Assembly: GCA_046329585.1 (NCBI GenBank)
Contig: JAXLUI010000003.1
Coordinates: forward strand, 1-64,000
Origin: DLKC01 sp002478885
Lineage (GTDB): Bacteria; Bacteroidota; Bacteroidia; Chitinophagales; Chitinophagaceae
DNA length: 64,000 nucleotides
Reading direction: 5' to 3'
In this document: piece by piece, positions 8,815 to 17,223 of the stretch
How positions within the stretch are numbered: the first letter of the stretch is position 1
Layout: every line of letters starts with the position of its first letter
The notes under the pieces: generated by a model
What the model was told of the DNA's origin: nothing
Databases searched by the model: none
The model's input: only the letters and a program-made list of their open reading frames with translations
Made by a program: the position numbers and the translations under genes

Positions 8815-8952
8815 GTTGTTTGTTGGTTTGAATTTTCCTGCGATGCAGGTACATACGAATGGAGCGGTTCAAATGTTACAATAATACCGGCGTACCCATA
8901 CATAAGGCCCGGAAAAGATTGATTTGCCGGTAAAGCTGCTCCATCTCATGCA

Positions 8953-9003
8953 GTACAAGAGTGCGACGCAACAGGCGATGCCATAAGCACTGCGGCAGGA
9001 CCC
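8953..9003 (+). repeat. Intergenic REP-like repeat, type 1
   Basis: GTACAAGAGTGCGACGCAAC at 8953-8972, GATGCC in the variable part, end GCGGCAGGACCC. It lies between two minus-strand genes, 15 bp beyond the LptF/G stop codon. Confidence 0.92.
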
Positions 9004-9018
9004 AAAAAAAATCAGCAA

Positions 9019-10113
9019 TTACTTAGGTGCTTTTTTGTAAACGTAGATGGCAACGAAAATGAAAATAAAATCCGGGATCCAGGCAGCGATGTAGGGTGGC
9101 AGGTTTCCTTTGGTGGAGAAGATGGTGGAGAACCGGTCCATTAAAATAAAACTCGCTGCAAGTACAATACCGATGGCGATGTGTGCGCCGCTGCCCCCAC
9201 GGACTTTGCGACTGGCAATTACGGCGCCGATCATGGTGAGAATGATCACCGCGATTGGCGTTGCGATGCGGCGGTAGGTTTCCACTTCGAGCGTGTTCAG
9301 GTCTTCTGAGCCGCGCAACCTTTCGAGTTGTAAGAAACTGTAGAGCTCGGGGGTTGTCAGCTTGTCTTTGGCATATTCATCGTGACTGAGGTCAAAAGGT
9401 TTGAAGTTGAAATTCATTTGTCTTTTCTGCTGCAGGGAAACCTTCTCGTGCAGGCTGTCGATGGTGCGTTCTATGGCAGACTGCAGGATCCATTTGTTTA
9501 AACCCGTGTCCCACCTGATCACTTCTGCACGCAGGTTGTAAATAAGGTGATTGTCTTTGATGCGATGCATAAAAAACGGGCCGCCCGATTTTGCTGATGT
9601 ATCATAATTGCGCACACCGGCATAGGTGAAAGAGTCTATTCTAAAATACATGCTGCGGTTACTGCCCTGCACCAGCGGATCGTAAGTGGAATTGCCGTTA
9701 ACATAGCGCGCCTCGAATGTTGTTCTTATTTCGTTGGCTTTTGGTATAACATAGTTTGCGCCGAGCAACAATATCAGGCCCAGAAAAATACCGCCGATGA
9801 GATAAGGCCGCATCATGCGGTTGAACCTTGTGCCGCTGGCAAGAATGGCGATGAGCTCGCTTTTCATCGCCATCTTGGAAGTAAAGAAAATAACGGCGAT
9901 AAATACGAACAGGGGAAAGAGCAGCGCAATGATGTAAGGCACAAAACCGATATAGTACTGCATGATGATTTGTGTGCCGCTGAGGCCGGAAGACACAAAA
10001 TCATCGGTTTTCTCGCTCACATCAACAGCCACAGCGATTACTGTAAACAGGAAAATGGAAAAGAAGAAGGTGCTGAAAAACTTCTTGAGTATATACCAGT
10101 CGATTTTCTTCAT
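9019..10113 (-). CDS. lptG: LptF/LptG family permease (lipopolysaccharide export)
   Basis: 364 residues. Three N-terminal spans (about 12-33, 48-80, 100-120), a periplasmic beta-rich domain (about 125-275) and three C-terminal spans give the YjgP/YjgQ topology. With LptB and LptC such proteins extract LPS from the inner membrane and pass it to the periplasmic bridge. Start MKKIDWYILKKFFSTFF is typical. It follows tgt on the same strand with a 70-bp gap, a neighbourhood common in Bacteroidota. Whether it is LptF or LptG cannot be settled from one paralogue. Confidence 0.88.
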   Translation of the reverse strand: MKKIDWYILKKFFSTFFFSIFLFTVIAVAVDVSEKTDDFVSSGLSGTQIIMQYYIGFVPYIIALLFPLFVFIAVIFFTSKMAMKSELIAILASGTRFNRMMRPYLIGGIFLGLILLLGANYVIPKANEIRTTFEARYVNGNSTYDPLVQGSNRSMYFRIDSFTYAGVRNYDTSAKSGGPFFMHRIKDNHLIYNLRAEVIRWDTGLNKWILQSAIERTIDSLHEKVSLQQKRQMNFNFKPFDLSHDEYAKDKLTTPELYSFLQLERLRGSEDLNTLEVETYRRIATPIAVIILTMIGAVIASRKVRGGSGAHIAIGIVLAASFILMDRFSTIFSTKGNLPPYIAAWIPDFIFIFVAIYVYKKAPK

Positions 10114-10183
10114 AATCCCTTTGTGCGTTTAGGCCGAGCTTTTGATGAAGGCCAAAAGTAGCGTAAAACTTGTTGCGAAGTTG

Positions 10184-11323
10184 TTATAAGCGTTGTTTGA
10201 TTAGGGGCAGCATTTCGCTTTTCCATGCAATAAAATCGCCGGCAAGAATGTGTTTTCTTGCTTCGCCAACCAGCCACAGGTAAAAACTAAGGTTTTGCAG
10301 CGAGGCGATCTGCAACCCCAGGATTTCATTGCCCACAAATAAATGCCTCAGGTAGGCTTTTGTATAGTAGTTGGATGATTCAGCGGGCAGTCCGTCATCT
10401 ATTGCTGAAAAGTCGAGCGCCCATTTTTTGTTCTTTATATTAATCACACCTTTCGTGGTAAAGAGCATCCCATTGCGCCCATTGCGGGTAGGCATTACGC
10501 AATCGAACATATCAATCCCCAGGCTGATGCATTCAAGAATATTCCAGGGTGTGCCAACGCCCATCAGGTAACGCGGCTTTTCGTAAGGCAGATTGTCGGT
10601 ACAGAGATCGGTTAGTTCGTACATCATATGCTCGGGCTCGCCAACACTTAATCCGCCGATCGCATTGCCCGTTGCATTTTGCGAAGCAATGAATTCGCAG
10701 GAAGCTTTTCGCAGGTCGGGGAAGGTGCTGCCCTGCACGATCGGGAAAAGGTTTTGGGTGTACCCGTATTTGCCATCGGTTTCATTAAAGCGGGTGAAAC
10801 AACGGCTAAGCCAGCGATGCGTTAGGTCCATGCTCTTTTTAGCGTAGGCATATTCGCTGGGATAAGGCGGGCATTCATCAAAAGCCATGATAATATCAGC
10901 ACCGATGCTCCGCTGAATATCCATAACGTTCTCCGGGGTAAACAAATGCCGGCTTCCGTCTATATGGCTTTGGAACACAACGCCTTCTTCCTGTATCTTC
11001 CTGTTTTGAGCGAGCGAAAAAACCTGGTAACCGCCACTATCCGTAAGTATGGGGTTTTCCCAACCCATAAATTTGTGTACCCCGCCCGCTGCCTCGAGCA
11101 CAGCCGTTGTGGGGCGCAGGTATAAATGATAGGTGTTACCGAGAATGATCTGCGCCTTTATTTCCTGCTTCAATTGAGGCTGCGTTACGGCTTTCACACT
11201 ACCCACGGTACCTACGGGCATAAAAATGGGCGTAAGTATTTCACCGTGATCCGTGCTGATCTTCCCGGCCCGTGCTTTTCCCTGTTCAACCCCGTGTTGT
11301 AATTCAAACGACAATGCTGCCAT
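10184..11323 (-). CDS. tgt: tRNA-guanine transglycosylase (queuosine)
   Basis: Swaps guanine-34 for preQ1 in tRNAs with GUN anticodons. I start it at ATG 11323 (MAALSFELQHG), giving 379 residues, close to the usual length of about 375; longer frames run back toward the repeat at 11405-11453. Motifs seen: LTDSGGYQVFSL (nucleophile-region Asp), FDECPPYP, GGLSVGEP (substrate binding), LMGVGTPWNI and DMFDCVMPTRNGRNG (catalytic Asp). The zinc ligands usually placed in CxCxxC are replaced near the C-terminus (KWALDFSAIDDGL), as in the zinc-independent Bacteroidota form; this last point is from memory of the family and less certain. Confidence 0.93.
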   Translation of the reverse strand: MAALSFELQHGVEQGKARAGKISTDHGEILTPIFMPVGTVGSVKAVTQPQLKQEIKAQIILGNTYHLYLRPTTAVLEAAGGVHKFMGWENPILTDSGGYQVFSLAQNRKIQEEGVVFQSHIDGSRHLFTPENVMDIQRSIGADIIMAFDECPPYPSEYAYAKKSMDLTHRWLSRCFTRFNETDGKYGYTQNLFPIVQGSTFPDLRKASCEFIASQNATGNAIGGLSVGEPEHMMYELTDLCTDNLPYEKPRYLMGVGTPWNILECISLGIDMFDCVMPTRNGRNGMLFTTKGVINIKNKKWALDFSAIDDGLPAESSNYYTKAYLRHLFVGNEILGLQIASLQNLSFYLWLVGEARKHILAGDFIAWKSEMLPLIKQRL

Positions 11324-11404
11324 GCTGTTGCTTTTGCGCCGGCAAAGATAACAGAAGATGGCTCTGCTTGCTGTTCCGGCTTGTTGCCCGGACCGTAAAG
11401 CATT

Positions 11405-11453
11405 GTGAGCCGGGCAAATGGCAGGCATTGGGCTTTCGTTGCGTCGCACTCGT
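11405..11453 (-). repeat. Intergenic REP-like repeat, type 1
   Basis: Minus-strand ACGAGTGCGACGCAACGAAAG, then AATGCC and 3' block GCCCGGCTCAC. It lies 80 bp upstream of tgt. Confidence 0.88.
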
Positions 11454-11552
11454 CAGCGCCTTGTCGGGCACCCGGCGGTGCACGTACCCGGCGTTGCGGT
11501 GCCTTTTTCCCGGGAAACCGATTGGCGTATCGGCAGGCTTACCACCGACCAT

Positions 11553-11607
11553 CTACCAACTCCCTACCAACCATCTACCAAGTATCTACCAAGTATCTAC
11601 CAAGTAA
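11553..11607 (+). repeat. Tandem repeat, five 11-bp units
   Basis: Five consecutive 11-mers, CTACCAACTCC, CTACCAACCAT, CTACCAAGTAT, CTACCAAGTAT, CTACCAAGTAA. The array is intergenic between lnt (stop at 11697) and tgt. Apart from this array and the repeat at 11405-11453 I see nothing in the 373-bp gap. Confidence 0.92.
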
Positions 11608-11696
11608 GGACTAAGAGAAAGCTGTCTATCTTATACTGAAAAATCTACAGCCCGGTATGCGCAGTGCAATGGAGTTGCATGATCTTAACCAGGCAT

Positions 11697-13274
11697 TCAG
11701 CGCCTGTTTTTGAACCGGGTGTAAATATGCAACCCGATCAATATGATGGTAAAGGCAACAGCGATCTTTGATAAGAGGTCGCCGTATTGTACATAGAAGG
11801 TTTCGCCCGTTTCAACAGGTATGGAAGCTTTAATGAAAGCAGCCTTATCCCACGGCCGCGTATTGATTATTTCGCCCCTTTTATCGATCACAGCAGAAAT
11901 GCCTGTATTGGCGCTTCTTACCACCCACTTGCGTGTTTCAATGGCGCGCAGCCGTGCATAGGCAAGGTGTTGTTTATGGCCGGGGGTATTGCCCCACCAG
12001 CCATCATTGGTCATGATTGTCAAAAGATTGGCGCCCTTGTTGACATAGCTTGCCACATATTCCCCATATATGCTCTCATAGCAAATGATGGGCGCTGTTA
12101 CGTAGGGATTTCCCTGCTGGGCAAAAACAGCCGACGTTTTTGATCTGCCATACCCACCGGAAGTGCCGCCAAATTTTTCAAACACGGGCCCCATCCATAA
12201 CAGGAAATCAGGAAGTGTTTCTACACCGGGAACGAGTTTGCTTTTGTTGTAAAACTGGAGGGGTGCGCCTGCCTTTGCCGACACCGCTGTATTGAAAACA
12301 TCGTAGTAGGTGTTATCGGTTTCATTCAAACGGGCTGTCAGCGTTTCTTTACTTGTTCCGTAAGACTTAAAACATTCAGCCCCGGTTTCAAGCGTAATGG
12401 CCGGGTGCCTTTTTACAAAATCAAACACCGGTTTATAGACAGACACTCCCTGGAGTTCGTCCTGCCACACTGCTGCCGACAAAGCCGTTTCGGGCCATAA
12501 CACCAAGCGGGTGTTGCTGTCGATCGCCTGTTCAGAGAGCGAGACCAGGAGATTCATTTGGGAAGCTACCGTTCGTGCGTCGAACTTTTCATCGTATGGA
12601 TCAATATTGGGCTGAACGATAATGACATTCTTTGAAGCCGCAATCGCTGCTGCGCTTTCTTCAGCAGGTTTGTGCAATACCGAAAACAGGAGTGGCAGGG
12701 CGATCAGCGCAGCGGCAGCCAATAATTCTTTCAAGCGGCCTTTTTTGTTTTCGGCAGCCATAAAAGCATCGTAGAGCAGCACATTCAGCAGCAGAATCCA
12801 CAAACTGCCGCCACTCGTACCGGTAAGATCGTACCACTGCACCCAATCGGGGTGAACGGCGAAAACATTGCCGAGTGTTAACCATGGCCAGCTCAGCTGC
12901 CAGTTGAGATGAATATATTCGAAGGTCATCCAGAAAAACACCAGCGCGGCGTAGCCCGTTATTCTTTTTTGTCTCGTTTTAAAGGCATGGTAACCCCACC
13001 AAGGCACAGTCATGATAAGGCTGTTGGCAATGATTGCCGAGATGGCACCTACATCTGTTGAATTCCAGATCCACCAGGTAGTGCTGGCATTCCATAACAA
13101 CGTCGTGACAAAAGCGTATAAAAAAAAGGAAAGCCTTTTTGGCACCCTGTCAGCAACGTACAATAAAGGAACCCATGCAACAAAAATGAGCGCTGTAAGA
13201 GACGAGACAGGCCAGGCCGCAAACAATAAAATGCCGGATAGCGCTGCGAGTCCTGTGGCGGATAATTTTTTCAA
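11697..13274 (-). CDS. lnt: Apolipoprotein N-acyltransferase
   Basis: 525 residues. Transfers an acyl chain to the N-terminal Cys of lipoproteins at the inner membrane, the last step of lipoprotein maturation. Six or so N-terminal spans are followed by a nitrilase domain (about 215-490) with the catalytic triad Glu262 (WPET), Lys344 (FYNKSKLVPG) and Cys398 (APIICYES), and a final C-terminal span. The start at 13274 is a TTG codon (reading LKKLSATGLAAL); it gives the expected N-terminal span and I see no better ATG. Several lipoproteins in the window (for example at 52 kb) would be its substrates. Confidence 0.92.
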   Translation of the reverse strand: MKKLSATGLAALSGILLFAAWPVSSLTALIFVAWVPLLYVADRVPKRLSFFLYAFVTTLLWNASTTWWIWNSTDVGAISAIIANSLIMTVPWWGYHAFKTRQKRITGYAALVFFWMTFEYIHLNWQLSWPWLTLGNVFAVHPDWVQWYDLTGTSGGSLWILLLNVLLYDAFMAAENKKGRLKELLAAAALIALPLLFSVLHKPAEESAAAIAASKNVIIVQPNIDPYDEKFDARTVASQMNLLVSLSEQAIDSNTRLVLWPETALSAAVWQDELQGVSVYKPVFDFVKRHPAITLETGAECFKSYGTSKETLTARLNETDNTYYDVFNTAVSAKAGAPLQFYNKSKLVPGVETLPDFLLWMGPVFEKFGGTSGGYGRSKTSAVFAQQGNPYVTAPIICYESIYGEYVASYVNKGANLLTIMTNDGWWGNTPGHKQHLAYARLRAIETRKWVVRSANTGISAVIDKRGEIINTRPWDKAAFIKASIPVETGETFYVQYGDLLSKIAVAFTIILIGLHIYTRFKNRR

Positions 13275-13319
13275 TCAACAGATTTTGGCAGATGATGTAT
13301 CAGAATTTTCGCGTCAAAT

Positions 13320-13976
13320 TTAGGCAGTAATTATTCGCTTAGTCAACCAATCCCTGAATTCTTCCACCGAATAAAATAATTCATCAGGATTTAACGCCGC
13401 TAATTTTTCCGGCTCTGCCGACTTAGCCCATGCAACAGCTATAGCTGCGATGCCCGCCTGCCTGCTTGCGGTGATATCGCCGGGAGAATCGCCCACATAG
13501 ATCACTTCTTCTTTTGTTATACCGTTAAAAGCCTGGAGTACCGCTTCGATACCTTCGGGCTTTCTGGGCCCGTGCACCCAGCCGGTTTCCACCTGCTCAA
13601 AATAATCATCGATTCCAAATTGTCGTAAGGAGATCGCAGTACTATGGATGCCTTTGCCTGTTACCATGGCGATGCGGATATTCTTTTCACTGAGCATGCG
13701 GAGCAGTGCTGCCATACCGTCGAAAGGCAACGGGCATAGCCCGTGCAGGTTTTCATAATGCTGTAAATAACTTGCTATTCCCCGCTCATAGTGAGCAGGC
13801 GCCAGCGCCATGATCGTACCTTCTTCAGAAGGCCCGAATGTGGCGACGATCTCTTCATCGGAAACGGAACGGCCAATGAGTGGTTCGATGGACTGGCGAA
13901 ATGCCGCGATGCAAAGTGGCAACGTATCGGCGATGGTTCCGTCAAGATCGAAAATAACGGCTTTGATTTTGTTCAT
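13320..13976 (-). CDS. HAD family phosphatase (phosphoglycolate phosphatase-like)
   Basis: 218 residues. Asp10 and Asp12 in VIFDLDGTIADT are the nucleophile and acid of haloacid-dehalogenase phosphatases. MVTGKG is motif II, RKPEG carries the motif III Lys, and VYVGDSPGDITASRQAG is motif IV. The helical cap between motifs I and II (about 15-85) makes it subclass I like Gph/PGP. Substrate is probably a small sugar- or acid-phosphate; not determined. It ends 45 bp from the lnt start on the same strand, so the two may be co-transcribed. Confidence 0.85.
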   Translation of the reverse strand: MNKIKAVIFDLDGTIADTLPLCIAAFRQSIEPLIGRSVSDEEIVATFGPSEEGTIMALAPAHYERGIASYLQHYENLHGLCPLPFDGMAALLRMLSEKNIRIAMVTGKGIHSTAISLRQFGIDDYFEQVETGWVHGPRKPEGIEAVLQAFNGITKEEVIYVGDSPGDITASRQAGIAAIAVAWAKSAEPEKLAALNPDELFYSVEEFRDWLTKRIITA

Positions 13977-14071
13977 GCGGCGGGTGATTTTTGTCGTTCG
14001 CAGTTACAAACATAAAGCAGATCTGCTTATTGCTGTTTGAAGGCTGTTGTTTGCCGGGTGATGTTATGAAC

Positions 14072-14123
14072 GCACAAGTGAGTGACACAACAGGAGTTCA
14101 CCAGCGAACCCGGGGCCCGGTGC
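14072..14123 (+). repeat. Intergenic REP-like repeat, variant core
   Basis: The core reads GCACAAGTGAGTGACACAAC (14072-14091) in place of the usual GTGCGACGCAAC, followed by 3' block GGGGCCCGG. The same variant core occurs at 47313-47363. It lies between divergent genes. Confidence 0.82.
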
Positions 14124-14205
14124 ATAAGCCAATTTGTGGGGCTACAAAATACAGCCAACGCACTGCTTTGCGATGGCAGCAAAAGATGTTACATTTAGTC
14201 GTTAT

Positions 14206-15846
14206 ATGAAACAGAAATCTTACGCTCACGGTTTAAGCGCTTACCAACTGCTCGGAGAAACGATTGGGGAAAACCTGCGCAACACATGCAATACTTATCC
14301 CGGCCACGATGCGCTTGTTTGTGTACAGCAAAATTACAGGGCTACCTACAGCCAGTTTTTTGAACAGGTAACAACGGTAGCGAAGGCGTTGCTTGCCATG
14401 AATATTGAGAAGGGAGACCGCGTTGGCTTATGGTCGCCCAACCGTTATGAGTGGGTGCTGGTGCAATACGCAACGGCACGCATCGGGGCCATTATGGTAA
14501 ACATCAACCCGGCCTACCGCACTTCAGAACTTGCTTATGTGCTGGGGCAATCGGGCGTAAGCGTACTTATCTCCGCCCTAACATTCAAAGGCAGCGATTA
14601 TAAAAAAATGATCGGCGAAGCAAGAGGTTTATGTGAAAACCTGAGGGAAGTTATTTTCCTTGACAAGGACTGGGAACATTTTTTAAGCCATGCAGAAAAC
14701 ATCAGCGATGCGCAACTGGAAGCGGTTGAGCAAAGCCTGCAGTTTGATGACCCGATTAACATACAATACACATCGGGCACAACCGGCTTTCCGAAAGGCG
14801 TTACGCTTTCGCATTATAATTTGCTGAACAACGGTTATTTTATCGGCAAGCGCCTTCATTATACCGAAGAAGATAAGGTTTGCATACCTGTTCCATTCTA
14901 TCACTGTTTTGGCATGGTGATCGGCAACCTTTGCTGTACCACACATGGCGCCTGCATGGTGATACCGTGCGAAAGTTTTGAGCCTTTAAAAGTGCTGGAA
15001 GCAGTAGAAAAAGAGCGATGCACTTCTTTGTATGGCGTGCCTACGATGTTTATTGCTGAATTGCAATTACCCGAATTTGACCGGTTCGATTTATCGTCTT
15101 TACGGACAGGCGTAATGGCTGGATCGCCCTGCCCCGTGGAAGTAATGAAAAAGGTGCAGTCGCTTATGCATATGAAAGATGTGCAGATCTGTTATGGCAT
15201 GACAGAGACATCGCCCGTTTCTACGCAAACACTTGCAGACACTCCATTTGAAAAACAGGTGGGCACCGTTGGCGTGGTGCAGGATCATCTCGAAATAAAA
15301 ATCATCGACCCGGAAACGGGGGCAGTAGCAGACCGCAATACAGCAGGTGAATTCTGCACACGCGGCTATTCCATAATGCTTGGCTACTGGAACAACCCGA
15401 AAGCAACCAATGAGGCTATTGACGCTTCGCGATGGATGCATACCGGCGACCTTGCCACCATGGACGACGAAGGATATGTAAACATTGTAGGCCGCATTAA
15501 GGACATGATCTTACGAGGTGGCGAAAATATTTACCCGAGGGAAATTGAAGAATTCCTGTATACGCATGAAGCCATTGCCGATGTGCAGGTGATTGGTGTG
15601 CCGAGCGAAAAATATGGCGAGGAAGTGATGGCATGGGTAAAACTGAAAGCTGGCAAAACGGTTTCGGAACAGGAGCTGTTGGATTTTTGCAGCAGCCAGA
15701 TCGCCTATTATAAAGTGCCGAGGTACTGGAAATTTGTAGAGGGTTTCCCCATGACGGTTACCGGTAAAATACGAAAAGTAGAAATGCGTGAAACCGCTAT
15801 CGAAGAACTCGGGTTGCACGATGTGGCAAAGATCAGGACTTCTTAG
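14206..15846 (+). CDS. Fatty-acid/acyl-CoA synthetase (AMP-binding)
   Basis: Activates a carboxylic acid to acyl-CoA through an acyl-adenylate. From ATG 14206 (MKQKSYAHGLSAY) it is 546 residues; an upstream in-frame ATG at 14173 exists, but homologues as I know them begin near MxQxSYxHG. Adenylate P-loop YTSGTTGFPKG at about 186-196, YGMTETSPVS, the GDLATMDDEGY hinge region with its catalytic Asp, RIKDMILRGGENIYP, and the C-terminal catalytic Lys in TVTGKIRK are all present. No membrane spans. Probably medium- or long-chain fatty acid activation for beta-oxidation; no beta-oxidation gene adjoins it here, although one starts at the right edge. Confidence 0.9.
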   Translation: MKQKSYAHGLSAYQLLGETIGENLRNTCNTYPGHDALVCVQQNYRATYSQFFEQVTTVAKALLAMNIEKGDRVGLWSPNRYEWVLVQYATARIGAIMVNINPAYRTSELAYVLGQSGVSVLISALTFKGSDYKKMIGEARGLCENLREVIFLDKDWEHFLSHAENISDAQLEAVEQSLQFDDPINIQYTSGTTGFPKGVTLSHYNLLNNGYFIGKRLHYTEEDKVCIPVPFYHCFGMVIGNLCCTTHGACMVIPCESFEPLKVLEAVEKERCTSLYGVPTMFIAELQLPEFDRFDLSSLRTGVMAGSPCPVEVMKKVQSLMHMKDVQICYGMTETSPVSTQTLADTPFEKQVGTVGVVQDHLEIKIIDPETGAVADRNTAGEFCTRGYSIMLGYWNNPKATNEAIDASRWMHTGDLATMDDEGYVNIVGRIKDMILRGGENIYPREIEEFLYTHEAIADVQVIGVPSEKYGEEVMAWVKLKAGKTVSEQELLDFCSSQIAYYKVPRYWKFVEGFPMTVTGKIRKVEMRETAIEELGLHDVAKIRTS

Positions 15847-16029
15847 CCTGCCGAAGATTTTGTACCCGGCTTTACAATACTATTCAACTCCTGTAGCACG
15901 GCTGTTCCGGCTTAAAAGTTGGTAAAAAAGCCAATAATCTTTATTCAAATACCCGGTTGCCACTTGTAGCAGTGTGTTATGGCACTGTTTTTCGTCCATT
16001 TAATTATTCATTCATCCTAAAAAACCAAT

Positions 16030-17022
16030 ATGAAAAAAACTGCTTACTTCCTGTCTGTTTTATTCGCATTTTCCGGAACAGCGTGTAACAAACAATCTAC
16101 AACAATTTCAGCGATTCCTGCTTCAGCCGAAATAAATGCGTCTGCCGTGTGCACTGCAACAAAAGCCGATGCGGAAAATATTCAAATCTTTCCTGCCAAC
16201 AATGCATGGAATACAGATATCTCCACAAAAGCGCCTGATCCGCACAGCAGCCAGGTGATCGCCCAATTTGCGGCAGCCGGCATTCATTGTGATTTTGGCA
16301 GCGGGCTTTGGGCCGGTGCGCCTATTGGTATTCCTTACGTAGTAGTGTGCAGTACGCAACAAAAATACACGGTGAAGTTCAGGGCCAATGGTTATGATGG
16401 CAATTATGGAAGCGAGAGTGACAAAGGCCCGTATGCGATTCCGCTGGATGCAGCAATTGAAGGCAACGGGAATGGTGATTCGCATGTGATCGCCGTTGAT
16501 AAAGACAGTGGTATTTTATACGAGTTGTACAACGCCGACACAGCCAACGGAACATGGCAGGCATCCTCAGGTGCAATCTTTCATTTTAATACCAATGCGC
16601 TGCGCCCAAAGGGATGGACAAGCGCCGATGCGGCGGGCCTGCCTATATTCGCCGGCCTGGTGCGATATGATGAAATACAAAAGGGCGTGATCGATCACGT
16701 TATCCGATTCACATTAAGTAATAGTCATGTATATCCCGCTTATGTAAGTCCTGCGAGACATAAGGTAAACAGTTCGGGAGTCTTGTATTATTCGTTACCC
16801 TTTGGTGCAAGAATCAGACTAAAGGCGGATTTTGATATCAGTTCCTTTTCTGCTACCAATAAAATCATTCTCACCGCTATGAAAAAATATGGTTTGATGC
16901 TGGCTGATATCGGCAGCGATATGTATATCAGCGGCGCACCCGATGCAAGATGGAATAATGATGACCTGCACGATCTTGGCAGGGTTCATGCATCGGATTT
17001 TGAAGTGGTGAAAGTGAAGTAG
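16030..17022 (+). CDS. Secreted lipoprotein of unknown function
   Basis: 330 residues. The N-terminus is a lipoprotein signal peptide (MKKTAYFLSVLFAFSGTAC, with Cys at about 19). The mature part is rich in aromatic and Gly/Asp residues with several conserved-looking blocks: IFPANNAWN, IGIPYVVV, GDSHVIAVD, RFTLSNSHVYPA, LPFGARIRLK and KYGLMLADIGSDMYISG. I do not recognise a characterised domain. It has its own terminator at 17046-17070 and appears monocistronic. The 183-bp gap upstream holds no clear feature beyond a possible repeat remnant around 15950. Confidence 0.72.
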   Translation: MKKTAYFLSVLFAFSGTACNKQSTTISAIPASAEINASAVCTATKADAENIQIFPANNAWNTDISTKAPDPHSSQVIAQFAAAGIHCDFGSGLWAGAPIGIPYVVVCSTQQKYTVKFRANGYDGNYGSESDKGPYAIPLDAAIEGNGNGDSHVIAVDKDSGILYELYNADTANGTWQASSGAIFHFNTNALRPKGWTSADAAGLPIFAGLVRYDEIQKGVIDHVIRFTLSNSHVYPAYVSPARHKVNSSGVLYYSLPFGARIRLKADFDISSFSATNKIILTAMKKYGLMLADIGSDMYISGAPDARWNNDDLHDLGRVHASDFEVVKVK

Positions 17023-17045
17023 AGTTTTTGTTGTGCGATGATAAC

Positions 17046-17078
17046 AATGGCGGCACTGCGGGCCGCCATTTATTTTAT
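17046..17078 (+). terminator. Terminator of the 16.0 kb lipoprotein gene
   Basis: Perfect 9-bp stem AATGGCGGC / GCCGCCATT (17046-17054 with 17062-17070), 7-nt loop, then TATTTTATT. Confidence 0.85.
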
Positions 17079-17223
17079 TATCAGTATCTGACCATCATAC
17101 ATAAAAAGAAGTTAGTGGTATTAACGTCATATGAAGGAATGCTGAAATCTTTCTATTTTTAAGTGCGGACTTTTTTGATGCTTATCAATAAGCCTTTATT
17201 CGTCAATTTAACCGGCTCATTTT

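Noticed and set aside
14041..14205. Extended start of the acyl-CoA synthetase at 14134
   Set aside because: The extra residues resemble translated intergenic DNA and begin only 11 bp after a repeat element; the MKQKSYAHG start fits relatives better.
15945..15972. Possible repeat remnant (CGGTTGCCACTTGTAGC)
   Set aside because: It needs an internal deletion of seven bases to fit the core; too weak to list.
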